Positions 1 through 8,920 of a stretch of 64,000 nucleotides of DNA are shown piece by piece. The translations under genes were made by a program, and so were the position numbers. This DNA is from Stanieria sp964562685. GTDB taxonomy: Bacteria; Cyanobacteriota; Cyanobacteriia; Cyanobacteriales; Xenococcaceae. Every line of letters begins with the position of its first letter. Position 1 is the first letter of the stretch. The stretch is taken from positions 1 through 64,000 of the forward strand of contig CAZLUP010000019.1 of the NCBI GenBank assembly GCA_964562685.1. The letters run 5' to 3'. Below the pieces are notes generated by a model. That model was given only the letters and a program-made list of their open reading frames with translations, did not search any database and was not told where the DNA came from.

Positions 1-55
1 GACAAAAGCGTTCCCAAGTGCCTTGGGTTTGGCTTTGTTGTAGTGTGGTTGTCAT
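1..55 (-). CDS. psbA: Photosystem II D1 protein, N-terminal fragment (gene runs off the window)
   Basis: The first 18 codons read leftward from ATG at 55 begin MTTTLQQSQTQGTWERF. MTTTLQQ followed by a Trp-x-x-Phe-Cys stretch is the usual cyanobacterial D1 start. D1 binds the manganese cluster and cofactors of photosystem II in the thylakoid membrane. Residues 8-13 differ from the commonest D1 sequences, so this could be a variant D1 isoform, but 18 residues cannot decide that. The call rests on the N-terminus only. Confidence 0.72.
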   Translation of the reverse strand, partial: MTTTLQQSQTQGTWERFC

Positions 56-350
56 GGTATTTATGATTGCGTTTGTTTTTTATGTATATTGTTACTTTAA
101 ATCAAATGTAACGATATGTAAAGCAATTTAATATTTTCTTAATATATTGTTGAGTCAGACAAAGCCAATACGCCACGTAGATACAACTCAATGAGCATAG
201 TTTAGGTAAATAATTGTAAATTTTATTTTTCCACTTCGTAACACAAAAATATTCGCTCCCAGTGTCACCTCATTTCAGGTTGAGCAACTTAATGAATCGT
301 GCTTACACTAGATAAAAAAGAGCAGCAATTTAAGCAAATATTAAAATCTA
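56..350. promoter_or_regulatory. Intergenic leader and promoter region between psbA and the aldo/keto reductase
   Basis: This AT-rich stretch separates two divergent genes. On the minus strand, about 60 bases before the psbA start, a TTTACA hexamer lies 17 bases from TAAAGT, a plausible but unproven promoter. No repeat, terminator or small gene stands out. Confidence 0.3.
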
Positions 351-356
351 GTGGTG

Positions 357-1301
357 ATGACAACTACTTTAGGAAAAACTGGTATTGAAGTTACGGGTTT
401 AGGAATTGGCACTTGGGCATGGGGAGATAAGTTATTTTGGAATTATGGCAAAGATTATGGAGCAGAAGAAGTACAAGAGGCTTTTAATACAGCAGTGCAA
501 GCAGGGATTACTTTCTTTGATACAGCGGAAGTATATGGTGTAGGGAAGTCAGAATCTCTGTTAGGCAAATTTATTCAACAAACCGAACAACCAATTCAGA
601 TTGCAACGAAATATGCTCCCTTACCTTGGCGTTTTAATGGGGAAGCTGTGTCTGAAGCAATTACTGCTAGTTTAAAGCGTTTACAATTACCACAAATTAC
701 TCTTTATCAAGTTCATTGGCCTTTTAGTTTTTTGCTTAGTCAAACAACTTTGCTTAATACTTTAGCTAACGAAGTAGAAAAAGGTCGTATTCAAACGATT
801 GGTGTGAGTAATTATTCTGCAACTCAAATGCGAGAAGCTCATGAAATCTTAGCTCAACGAGGTATTCCTTTAGCAGTTAATCAAGTACAGTATTCTTTAC
901 TGTCTCGGAAAATTGAAACTCAAAATATTTTGTCTACCGCGCAGGATTTGGGAGTTACAATTTTAGCTTATAGTCCTTTAGCACAAGGATTATTGACTGG
1001 TAAATACATACCAGAAAAAGCAGCTAGTTTGACAGGTGCGCGTCGTCTCGATCCTCGTTTTAGTTCTCAAGGTTTAGAGAAAATATTGCCTGTTTTAAAT
1101 GTTTTACAAAGCCTGGGGGCAAAATATCAAAAAACTTCGGCACAAATTGCTCTCAATTGGTTGATTGCTCAAAAAAATGTCATACCTATCCCTGGAGCTA
1201 AAAATGCTAAACAAGCTCTAGAAAATGCAGGCGCGTTAGGTTGGACTCTTACTGAAGAAGAAGTAAAGCAATTAGAGGAAATATCTCGCCTTTTGCTATA
1301 A
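357..1301 (+). CDS. Aldo/keto reductase
   Basis: An NADPH-dependent oxidoreductase of the AKR superfamily, probably cytosolic, reducing aldehydes or ketones; the substrate is unknown. The whole 314-residue protein is one TIM-barrel domain of normal family length. Counting from a GTG two codons upstream, the expected tetrad is present at Asp57, Tyr62, Lys87 and His122. The cofactor-binding end is also present, in the stretch reading IPIPGAKNAKQ. I chose ATG 357 over the tandem GTG codons at 351 and 354 because no Shine-Dalgarno sequence separates them. The gene stands alone between two long spacers. Confidence 0.85.
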   Translation: MTTTLGKTGIEVTGLGIGTWAWGDKLFWNYGKDYGAEEVQEAFNTAVQAGITFFDTAEVYGVGKSESLLGKFIQQTEQPIQIATKYAPLPWRFNGEAVSEAITASLKRLQLPQITLYQVHWPFSFLLSQTTLLNTLANEVEKGRIQTIGVSNYSATQMREAHEILAQRGIPLAVNQVQYSLLSRKIETQNILSTAQDLGVTILAYSPLAQGLLTGKYIPEKAASLTGARRLDPRFSSQGLEKILPVLNVLQSLGAKYQKTSAQIALNWLIAQKNVIPIPGAKNAKQALENAGALGWTLTEEEVKQLEEISRLLL

Positions 1302-1863
1302 AATAGGATTTTGAAGCGATTTTTTTCTAAAAATATCAAGAATTAAAATTGGTAAAATCAAAAAAATATTTTATCTTTTTGGAGATTATTAAATAAGATC
1401 AAGTCTGCTTGAATAGTTATCAATAAGGTTGAAGCACAGACACGAAGATTTTTTATAACTACGGGTTAACTAATTTCCTACAAATTTTTGTTGTTAGTGT
1501 TTTTTGTTAATTGTAGATAGTTAATTGTAGATAGTTAATTGTTAATTGGAAACTGGTCACTAGTCACTGAATAGTGGTTTACCATACAATATGAAAAATG
1601 CTGTAAATATATGATTTTAACTGAGTTGTTATTGGCAAAGTTAAATTATTTTATAAAAAATGATTCTTAATATAATGTTAATTATCAACTATTTTTTATA
1701 CTCATTTTTATTTGATATAAATTATAGTTTGACTCACTTAATCAATAATCTTAAGCTTCATTTTATTTAAATAATTAGTTACTAATTAACTTACTCCACT
1801 TATCTACTAGAAACATTAAGATAGAGAACAGCAATAGTAAAATAATCAAAATCTAATCAAAAA
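1302..1863. repeat. Gene-free spacer with a short tandem repeat
   Basis: This is 562 bases of AT-rich DNA with no convincing gene. A 14-base unit, GTTAATTGTAGATA, occurs twice in tandem at 1507-1534 and continues as a partial third copy. It runs into the motif aactggtcactagtcactg, which resembles the dispersed cyanobacterial repeats also found inside the NRPS genes. No clear terminator follows the reductase. Confidence 0.5.
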
Positions 1864-3156
1864 ATGACATCAACTCTCCTTAAAACATCAATAATTAATC
1901 AACCTACAATTCACAAACTTACTAATGGCTTAACCATTATTGCCGAACAAATGCCAGTAGAAGCTGTTAATCTTAATGTTTGGCTTAATGTAGGTTCGGC
2001 TAGAGAAACTGATGATATTAATGGTATGGCGCATTTTTTAGAACATATGGTGTTTAAAGGTACGCCAAACCTAAGAATGGGAGAATTTGAATATTTAATT
2101 GAAGAAAAAGGAGCAGTTACTAATGCTGCTACAAGTCAGGATTATACACACTATTACATTACTACCGCGCCAAAAGATTTTGCCGAGTTAGCTCCATTAC
2201 AACTAGATGTGGTACTTAATCCCAGTATTCCTGATGATGCTTTTGAGAGAGAAAGATTAGTCGTTCTAGAAGAAATTCGTCGTTCGGAAGATAATCCTCG
2301 TCGCCGTACTTTCTATCGTGCGATGGAAACTTGTTTTAATAATTTACCTTATCGTCGTCGTGTTTTAGGACCTGCTGAAGTAATTGAGAATTTACTTCCT
2401 CAACAGATGCGAGATTTTCATGGTACTTGGTATCAACCTAGTTCGATGACAGCAGCAGTGGTAGGTAATTTACCGACAGAGGAATTAATTGAGATTGTTA
2501 CAGAAGGATTTGAGCGACAATTTCAATCCTACAATTCTCAATTAGATGATCAAGTAAATAAGCATCTTACTCCAGAATCTCCTTTTACTGAAATAGTTCG
2601 TCAAGAATACATTGATGAAACGCTGCAACAAGCTAGATTGGTTATGATGTGGCGTGTACCAGGAATGGTTGAGCTAGAAAAAACATACGCTTTAGATATT
2701 TTGGCGGTAATTTTGGGACAAGGAAAAGTATCAAGATTGTATCGAGATTTAAGAGAAGAAAGAGGTTTGGTTACGCAAATTGGTGTTAGCAATATGACTC
2801 AAACCCATCAAGGCGTATTTTATATTTCTGTCCAATTACCAACAGAAAATCTGGAAATAGTCGAAGGAAAGATCGCGGGACATATCAATCAATTGCACAC
2901 TGAACCTATTGCTGCCAAGGATTTAGCTCGCATCCGTACTCAAATAGCTAATCGATTTGTTTTTGCTAACGAACGACCAAGCGATCGCGCAGATCTTTAT
3001 GGTTATTATTATTCTCAACTACAAGATCTACAACCAGCCTTAAATTATCCTCAACATATTCAAGCTATAGACGTTTCCGATCTCCAGTTAGCAGCACAAA
3101 AATATCTTTCACCGAATGCTTATGGCGTAGTGGTGATTAAACCTGCTAATCAATAG
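1864..3156 (+). CDS. M16 family zinc metallopeptidase (insulinase/processing-peptidase type)
   Basis: A zinc peptidase of the pitrilysin/M16 family, which normally degrades peptides or processes transit-type sequences. The 430-residue length matches the two-domain M16B form. The inverted zinc motif HFLEH is at residues 57-61, with a downstream Glu at 137, the usual 76-residue spacing for the third ligand. The C-terminal half has the substrate-binding arginine/tyrosine pattern near DRADLYGYYYSQL. No signal peptide is evident, so it is probably cytoplasmic. Cyanobacteria often encode two tandem M16 genes, but no second copy is present here. Confidence 0.88.
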   Translation: MTSTLLKTSIINQPTIHKLTNGLTIIAEQMPVEAVNLNVWLNVGSARETDDINGMAHFLEHMVFKGTPNLRMGEFEYLIEEKGAVTNAATSQDYTHYYITTAPKDFAELAPLQLDVVLNPSIPDDAFERERLVVLEEIRRSEDNPRRRTFYRAMETCFNNLPYRRRVLGPAEVIENLLPQQMRDFHGTWYQPSSMTAAVVGNLPTEELIEIVTEGFERQFQSYNSQLDDQVNKHLTPESPFTEIVRQEYIDETLQQARLVMMWRVPGMVELEKTYALDILAVILGQGKVSRLYRDLREERGLVTQIGVSNMTQTHQGVFYISVQLPTENLEIVEGKIAGHINQLHTEPIAAKDLARIRTQIANRFVFANERPSDRADLYGYYYSQLQDLQPALNYPQHIQAIDVSDLQLAAQKYLSPNAYGVVVIKPANQ

Positions 3157-3163
3157 ATTTAAT

Positions 3164-3778
3164 TTATAAAGAAGTCCAAAAATCTCCTGATTGATTTAAT
3201 TCATCGGATTTTTGATGATAAAAATCATTAATAGCTTGAATTACTTCAGTTAAATCTCGAAAATCTTGTCCATTATCCCTAATTTGCCAATAACATTCGT
3301 CTAAACTATGCCAATCCTGACATTGAGCCAGCAACTTCAGACAGTTTTCTTGCCACTTGAGAGCCTCCTTTTGCCTAGCTAATTGCAACAACAAACGTGA
3401 GGCTTCGGTTTGAAATTGAGGTGATTGTTGCTGCCAAGCTTCTTGTAACCGCGTTAGGCGATCGCAAGAATAGTATTTGGCGTGATGTTTTAATTCGTAG
3501 CGAAACATTGCGCCCAACTGTTCAAAGAAAACCACGTCTTGACAAGTTTTAATCAACCATAAAGCATCTTCAAACCAAAAAGATAAAGAACGATAACTGA
3601 CAAATTTACTACCTTTACCCACCAATTTGACCCAAATCTGGTTCAGCCAGTAATTAATCGCTTCAATTTCTTCAATCTTTACTTCTATAATTGAGGCAAT
3701 TTCAGCTTTGACGCGATCGCTTTGCCAATGATTGGGATTAATTGCCCCTCCTTCAATTAAACTGAACTCCTTCAGCAT
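3164..3778 (-). CDS. Conserved-looking hypothetical protein, Trp- and Gln-rich, helical
   Basis: A 204-residue soluble protein whose family I do not recognise. It has no signal peptide or membrane segment and is predicted helical. It is unusually rich in Trp and Gln, with four Cys spread through it. It faces the M16 peptidase tail-to-tail with a 7-base gap and is divergent from the methyltransferase at 3860. Coding bias and a clean start support a real gene, but no function is proposed. Confidence 0.6.
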   Translation of the reverse strand: MLKEFSLIEGGAINPNHWQSDRVKAEIASIIEVKIEEIEAINYWLNQIWVKLVGKGSKFVSYRSLSFWFEDALWLIKTCQDVVFFEQLGAMFRYELKHHAKYYSCDRLTRLQEAWQQQSPQFQTEASRLLLQLARQKEALKWQENCLKLLAQCQDWHSLDECYWQIRDNGQDFRDLTEVIQAINDFYHQKSDELNQSGDFWTSL

Positions 3779-3859
3779 AATTTATGATCCCCCCCGTTCG
3801 ATGATCTTAGGATAAGGTAAAAAATTAAAGACAACTAAATCTTAATGTAATCAAACAAT

Positions 3860-4735
3860 ATGGCAGTTCGTCAGGATACTCTTTGGCAAAAATTTTTACA
3901 ACCAATTTTTAACGTTTTAATCAATCGAGAATCTTTACAGCAGTTAGCGGAAAGTATTGACTGGCAAACCGCAAGTAATCGCTTAACTAATTCTGATTTA
4001 GTTTATCCCCAGTATTATAGTTCGCAAAATTTCCATGGCATTAAAAATGGATATCTGACTTATGGTGCAGCAGTAACCTACGATCCAGTTACTCAGTATG
4101 TCTTACCTCCTAATGAAACTTGGGTTAGACAAGAATTGATTCAAGTCATTGCGGGGCGACCGCGCAGAATTCTGGATCTTGGTTGTGGTACAGGTTCGAC
4201 TACGATCATGCTCAAACAAGCTTTTCCTAATGCTGAAGTGATTGGCTTAGATTTATCTCCTTATATGCTAGTAATGGCAGAGTATAAAGCCAAACAAGCA
4301 GGATTAAACATTCAATGGCAACACGGCAAAGCAGAAGCAACCAACTTTGCCAACCAGCAATTTGATTTGGTTACCGCCTCTTTATTGTTTCACGAAACTC
4401 CTCCTGCGATTTCTCAAGCAATTTTAGAAGAATGTTTTCGTCTCTTAGTACCAGGAGGACAAGTAATTATTCTTGATGGCAACCAAAAAACTCTTCGTCA
4501 TACCGAATGGTTAACTAATATATTTGAAGAACCCTATATTCAAGCTTATGCTGCTGGTAGTGTTGATGCTTGGTTGGCTGCAGCAGGTTTTGACAACATT
4601 CGTACCGAAGAAGTTTGGTGGACAAATCAAGTTAGTTGGGGACAAAAACCAATACCCAGCAACAATCCTAATCAAACATCTCAAGTAGATTTCCAGCCAA
4701 TAGAAAATGGAGAAATGCCATCCCCAGCTTGGTGA
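3860..4735 (+). CDS. Class I SAM-dependent methyltransferase
   Basis: A 291-residue Rossmann-fold methyltransferase. Motif I, ILDLGCGTGSTT, is at residues 104-115, and the acidic residue that binds the SAM ribose lies in VIGLDLSPYML at about 128-138. The late motif LVPGGQVIILDG is also present. An N-terminal extension of about 80 residues and a Pro/Asn-rich tail flank the fold. The acceptor cannot be predicted. It precedes the HAD gene, but a 79-base spacer containing a 12-bp inverted repeat separates them. Confidence 0.82.
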   Translation: MAVRQDTLWQKFLQPIFNVLINRESLQQLAESIDWQTASNRLTNSDLVYPQYYSSQNFHGIKNGYLTYGAAVTYDPVTQYVLPPNETWVRQELIQVIAGRPRRILDLGCGTGSTTIMLKQAFPNAEVIGLDLSPYMLVMAEYKAKQAGLNIQWQHGKAEATNFANQQFDLVTASLLFHETPPAISQAILEECFRLLVPGGQVIILDGNQKTLRHTEWLTNIFEEPYIQAYAAGSVDAWLAAAGFDNIRTEEVWWTNQVSWGQKPIPSNNPNQTSQVDFQPIENGEMPSPAW

Positions 4736-4750
4736 GTTGGGTAAATTAAT

Positions 4751-4800
4751 GGTTAATTGTTAACTAAGTTGGGCAAAATATTACCAAATAACAATTAACC
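4751..4800. repeat. 12-bp inverted repeat between methyltransferase and HAD genes
   Basis: GGTTAATTGTTA at 4751-4762 is a perfect inverted match to TAACAATTAACC at 4789-4800, with a 26-base loop. There is no T-run, so it does not look like a classic terminator. The same words occur in dispersed cyanobacterial repeats. Confidence 0.5.
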
Positions 4801-4814
4801 ATAACCAATTACAA

Positions 4815-5516
4815 ATGACTTTAAAAGCAATTTTATTTGACTTCAATGGCGTAATTATTAACGATGAAGCTATTCATCAAGAACTAATTAATGATATTCT
4901 GCTTGGTGAAAATTTACGTCCAGAAGAATCGGAATATCGAGAAATCTGTTTAGGCAGGAGCGATCGCGTTTGTCTTAAAAATATTCTGGCTCATCGTGGT
5001 AGATTTGTGACTGATGAATATCTTGATAAATTAGTAGCTACCAAAAGCGTAGCTTATCAAGAAAAATTAGCACAGTTAGAAACCTTACCTATTTATCCCG
5101 GATTATCAGAATTTCTGGCTCAAATTCAACAACAAGGATTAATGATTGGTTTAGTCACGGGAGCATTAAAAGCAGAAGTACAATTAGTTTTACAACGTGC
5201 CAAACTAGAATCTTATTTTTCTGTAATTGTGGCTGGCGATGATATCAATCACAGTAAACCCGAACCTGATAGCTATCTACTAGCAGTTCAATTAATTAAT
5301 CAAAACAATCCCAACCTCAATTTACAACCATCCGAATGTTTAGCGATCGAAGATACTTATGCTGGAATTGAAGCTGCCAAAAAAGCTGGTATCCAAGTAG
5401 TAGGAATTGCCAATACCCATCCTTTTCATATGTTGCAACGTAAAGCTAATTGGACAGTAGATTATTTATCTGATATTGAACTTGATCGAGTTAATCAAGT
5501 TTGTTTATCTCTCTAA
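4815..5516 (+). CDS. HAD-superfamily hydrolase (beta-phosphoglucomutase-like) with altered motif I
   Basis: A 233-residue HAD protein with a C1-type cap, resembling phosphatases and phosphomutases. Motif I reads FDFNGVI with nucleophile Asp9, but the usual second Asp (position 11) is Asn. Motif II is at GLVTGA, the motif III Lys is in HSKPEPDSY, and motif IV is IEDTYAGIEAAKKAG. The general acid/base Asp is normally needed for phosphomonoester hydrolysis, so the reaction may differ or be slow. The ATG directly follows a palindromic spacer. Confidence 0.8.
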   Translation: MTLKAILFDFNGVIINDEAIHQELINDILLGENLRPEESEYREICLGRSDRVCLKNILAHRGRFVTDEYLDKLVATKSVAYQEKLAQLETLPIYPGLSEFLAQIQQQGLMIGLVTGALKAEVQLVLQRAKLESYFSVIVAGDDINHSKPEPDSYLLAVQLINQNNPNLNLQPSECLAIEDTYAGIEAAKKAGIQVVGIANTHPFHMLQRKANWTVDYLSDIELDRVNQVCLSL

Positions 5517-5561
5517 CGCTAATCAGGAATACAAAGGAGGATGTTAAAATACTTTTTAATC

Positions 5562-5634
5562 GGGGAATTAGCTCAGTTGGTAGAGTGCTGCGATCGCACC
5601 GCAGAGGTCAGGGGTTCGACCCCCCTATTCTCCA
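5562..5634 (+). tRNA. tRNA-Ala (anticodon CGC)
   Basis: The 73-base sequence folds as a cloverleaf. The acceptor stem is GGGGAAT paired with ATTCTCC, with discriminator A at 5634. The anticodon stem is CTGCG/CGCAG around the loop ATCGCAC, and the T stem is AGGGG/CCCCT with loop TTCGACC. The anticodon CGC reads GCG (Ala). The G3:U70 wobble pair, the main alanine identity element, is present. CCA is not encoded. The octamer GCGATCGC (HIP1) spans the anticodon stem and loop at 5590-5597. Confidence 0.96.
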
Positions 5635-5660
5635 TGTCAGCACAATAATGTTGGTTTTTT

Positions 5661-6569
5661 TCATAAAAACTGACTAATCGCTGCCGTAACTTCTTGAGGA
5701 TATTCTTCGTAAATCCCTAAAGTCCCTGTTAATCTTGCTGTTTCAACTTGAGGTAATCCTTGGATTACTTCCATTTCTGCCTTTGATTTTGGAGGTGCAT
5801 TTTCAGCCATAATTACTAAAACAGGAACAGACAAAGATGAAAAATAGTCCAGAAATTCTTCTCTTGTAGTTACAGGATCGAGCTTACCAGTAACAAACGC
5901 AGCGGGGGCGTATCTTGCACCTGGTTTGCTGGTAATTTGATGTTTTTGACTGATAAATTCCTTAGTTAATTTAGTTTCGTCAACATATACGTGCCTTTTG
6001 TACATCAAACGTAAAAAAGATGGAGTTGTGTTCAAATAATAAAGAGTTTGTCCGACAATTGGCGATCGCACTAAATTCCTGACCCCACTTCTGACTACTG
6101 ATGGTAATCCCATGGCTCGTAATGGTCCTTGCCAAGTAGGAGCAATTAAAATGACTTTAGATATTGTTTCTGGTTGATTCTTAGTTAGCTCTAAAGCGTA
6201 TCCAGCAGTATGCCCAGCAGCAATGATAATAATTGGTTGATCAAACAGTGATTTAACAAAATCTTGTAGTAATTGATGAAATAAAACAGGACTGTAATCT
6301 ACAAATGGACATTCAGACTCACCAAATCCCAACCAATCTAAAACGGTAACTCGATACTGAGAAGATAGTATCTGAGCAATACCTTTCATTTCTGTGCGAC
6401 TAGAAACGGTACTAAAAGCAGGAAGTATTAAGACGGGATTTCCTTGTCCAATGGTTTCATAAACAATTTGATACTCTTTTGCTTGCCAATTCCAGCTATA
6501 TCTTTGAACTGTACCGTCAATACCAATACCAGCGTTAGTATTTGTTTGAGGAGAAGTTACAGTGGTCAT
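5661..6569 (-). CDS. Alpha/beta-hydrolase fold protein with non-canonical catalytic residues
   Basis: A 302-residue alpha/beta-hydrolase fold protein, probably cytoplasmic. The oxyanion and strand motifs are normal (PVLILPAFSTVSS, VTVLDWLGFGES). The nucleophile elbow, however, reads AAGHTAGYA, with Thr where Ser is usual. The C-terminal segment that should carry the catalytic His reads TGTLGIYEEYP, with no His. It may therefore be a binding or weakly active member. I chose ATG 6569 (MTTVTSPQ) over a start 21 codons upstream because the extension looks non-coding. It faces the tRNA gene. Confidence 0.75.
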   Translation of the reverse strand: MTTVTSPQTNTNAGIGIDGTVQRYSWNWQAKEYQIVYETIGQGNPVLILPAFSTVSSRTEMKGIAQILSSQYRVTVLDWLGFGESECPFVDYSPVLFHQLLQDFVKSLFDQPIIIIAAGHTAGYALELTKNQPETISKVILIAPTWQGPLRAMGLPSVVRSGVRNLVRSPIVGQTLYYLNTTPSFLRLMYKRHVYVDETKLTKEFISQKHQITSKPGARYAPAAFVTGKLDPVTTREEFLDYFSSLSVPVLVIMAENAPPKSKAEMEVIQGLPQVETARLTGTLGIYEEYPQEVTAAISQFL

Positions 6570-6658
6570 AGTTATTTGTATTAGTAAAAAGTGACTAGCA
6601 ATTATTAATTGATCACTGTTGGTTAAAAGCAATAAATCTATCTTAACAAAATTAGGTT

Positions 6659-7792
6659 TTATGCTTTAGTCATTAAATATTGACCATTGCCTAAAACTTC
6701 GCCATGACAAGCCTCAAAATAAGCAATACACCACAGTAAATAAAGTCGCCAAATGCGGCGAAATTTAGCATAATCTATCCCAAAATTTAAAGTTTTGAGC
6801 TTGTCTTGATGGGCATCAAAGTTTTCTAACCAACTGCTCAAAGTTTTAGCGTAATTAGAGCCATTGAGATACCATCTGTCGATTGTTTTTAAGTCGTTAT
6901 TGTGAATAGGGATTTGGTCAAAATGCCATACCCTTGCTCTAGGAAAGATGTATTTATCGATAAAAGGGTTCCAAATATTTTGAGGCAAACGAGTTGAGAT
7001 GATGTGAATAAATACTCGTCCATTTTCTTTGAGTAGTTCGGCTATTTTTTGAAATGATTTTGTTAAATTGCCTATATGTTCAAAAAAACCAATGGTAATA
7101 ATTTTATCGAACTTATGTTCAAAAGTAGCTTTGTTAAAGTCTTCTTCTATTAAAGTAAATCTTTTTGAACTTAAAAAACTCTTCGGCTCTCCAATTTTTT
7201 TGCGTATATATTCACATTGCTTATGGCTGAAATTGAGTCCTGTTAATTTAGCATTGGGAAACCTGGAAAGTATATAGTTTGCTGCACTTCCCCAGCCACA
7301 TCCCAAGTCTAAAATTTCATCTCCATCTCGGATCTCTACTTTGTCGATCAAATCTTCAAACATATGCATTTCCGCTTGCTTAAGAGTAGTAGCACCTTTT
7401 GTCCACAAAGCCATACTATACTTGGGATATAGGAGGTCGTCCTCTCCTAACATAAGAGCGAACATTTCTTCAGGCAGATCGTACTGAATAGTGATCATCT
7501 CATGGGCTTTTTCTGCAAGAAAATCGCTTTCTTCTAACACCCACTCGTAAGGAACGAGCAGAGAAGGAAAATATTGATAGAAGATAGGCAAAAAAGTATC
7601 AAAAATCCCTTTTAGTAGAAGATCGGGAATTTCCAGTCCCTGAATATAAGTTTCTGCTAATGCCATCTGACCCATATTTGCGATCGCAGTTATTCCGCGA
7701 GTTAGTTTATAGGCTAATCCACTTTTGCTATCAAGAGTTCCTACCGCAGGTAAATATTTTTGAAAATCATGAAATGTGATAGTAGAAGTCAT
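6659..7792 (-). CDS. Cyclopropane-fatty-acid-synthase-like SAM methyltransferase
   Basis: A 377-residue methyltransferase of the CFA synthase/mycolic acid methyltransferase type. An N-terminal helical region of about 130 residues precedes motif I, ILDLGCGWGSAANYI. That is followed by the family pattern LNFSHKQCEYI and by the EHIGN stretch near the active site. Members modify lipids or other hydrophobic substrates with SAM; the substrate here is unknown. It starts 291 bases from a divergently transcribed membrane protein, which may belong to the same lipid-related process. Confidence 0.75.
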   Translation of the reverse strand: MTSTITFHDFQKYLPAVGTLDSKSGLAYKLTRGITAIANMGQMALAETYIQGLEIPDLLLKGIFDTFLPIFYQYFPSLLVPYEWVLEESDFLAEKAHEMITIQYDLPEEMFALMLGEDDLLYPKYSMALWTKGATTLKQAEMHMFEDLIDKVEIRDGDEILDLGCGWGSAANYILSRFPNAKLTGLNFSHKQCEYIRKKIGEPKSFLSSKRFTLIEEDFNKATFEHKFDKIITIGFFEHIGNLTKSFQKIAELLKENGRVFIHIISTRLPQNIWNPFIDKYIFPRARVWHFDQIPIHNNDLKTIDRWYLNGSNYAKTLSSWLENFDAHQDKLKTLNFGIDYAKFRRIWRLYLLWCIAYFEACHGEVLGNGQYLMTKA

Positions 7793-8119
7793 GACTTTTA
7801 CCTCAATTTAAATTAAATTTAATTAAATTTTTAGAGTGAGCTAGTTATTTTTGAGTTTTTTTTATTGAAAAGGTGTACTCTAATTGTATAATTAGCTAAT
7901 TTAAACAAAACAAATTTTTTTTCAATCGAAAGTCGTTTGGTTACAAAAAGCAAACACAATTATAAAAAAAATAATAAATATTTCAATATATCAATTAAAT
8001 TCTTAAATTTTTAACAATAAAAAAAATAGCTAAATAAAAGCATTTATAGAATAATCACTAAAAAGCTTAAAAAACTATCTTTTGTGAAAAAAATCACTAA
8101 ATTTTTGGAGAAATTTAAG
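7793..8119. promoter_or_regulatory. AT-rich divergent promoter region
   Basis: About 300 bases of very AT-rich DNA separate the leftward CFA-like methyltransferase from the rightward membrane protein. Promoters for both must lie here. A GGAG ribosome-binding site at 8107-8110 sits nine bases before ATG 8120. No other structure was seen. Confidence 0.4.
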
Positions 8120-8902
8120 ATGCATTTACTAATCAATATTTATTTATTATTAGTATTCTTGCTAGTTGGAGGAGCTTTATTGCTTCATCTGATTCCCCGA
8201 TTGGGAAAACCAGGTAAACAATTATCAGATACTCTTTGCTATGCGCCAGCTATTGACTTAGTCTTGGCTTATTTCATGCTGATGCCGTTAATTGTCGGTT
8301 TAATTGTTGCTGGATGGAGTGGAGTTGGAATTGCTCTAGCTGCTGAATTTACTTCGCTTTGGATTTGGATTGTCTTTCACGAGCTTCTCCACTACAACAG
8401 ATGGAAACAAGCCAAAATTGCTCGAACTATGAGCAGACTTGTTGGTGGTTGGCGTAACCATTTAGCAATGTGGATTACTATCTTAGCAGTACCTTGTTTT
8501 TGGACAGTTAGATTTGCTCAACTAGTAGCCTATCCCCCGTTAACCTGGTTGATTAAATTCCCAAAGTATCAAACCAAAGACTGGATCAACGTTTCGCGAC
8601 AAAAATTTGAAGGATTAGTTGGCTACGATTTGATTTGGTGTTTGTATTGCGACTGGATGACTGGTGTATGGTCCTTAGGAACTGAAATGCTACGTAACGT
8701 AGAGTCATTTTGGTGTCCCATTCGTTTTTATGATGGTAAAAAATGTGCCAATTGCCAATTAGATTTCCCCGACATCGAAAATGGTTGGGTTGCTGCTGAC
8801 GGAAAGATGGATGATGTAGTGCAACTCCTTCAACAGAAGTATAGCGATCGCAATAACTCCTGGTTTGGACATCCTGATCGAGAATCAAATCCTGGAAACT
8901 GA
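8120..8902 (+). CDS. Integral membrane protein of unknown function
   Basis: A 260-residue protein with a hydrophobic N-terminus (LLINIYLLLVFLLVGGALLL) and further membrane segments around residues 45-90 and 125-150. After the second block comes a cytoplasmic motif, FHELLHYNRW, rich in His and Glu. A closely spaced Cys pair (CANC) sits in the soluble C-terminal third. I do not recognise the family. ATG 8120 is preferred to GTG 8084 because it has a good GGAG Shine-Dalgarno. It diverges from the lipid-type methyltransferase. Confidence 0.6.
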   Translation: MHLLINIYLLLVFLLVGGALLLHLIPRLGKPGKQLSDTLCYAPAIDLVLAYFMLMPLIVGLIVAGWSGVGIALAAEFTSLWIWIVFHELLHYNRWKQAKIARTMSRLVGGWRNHLAMWITILAVPCFWTVRFAQLVAYPPLTWLIKFPKYQTKDWINVSRQKFEGLVGYDLIWCLYCDWMTGVWSLGTEMLRNVESFWCPIRFYDGKKCANCQLDFPDIENGWVAADGKMDDVVQLLQQKYSDRNNSWFGHPDRESNPGN

Positions 8903-8920
8903 AATTTCTGTATTCTACTG

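Noticed and set aside
8586..8888. 100-codon open frame on the minus strand
   Set aside because: It is the antisense shadow of the membrane protein gene at 8,120-8,902 and has no ribosome-binding site or recognisable domain.
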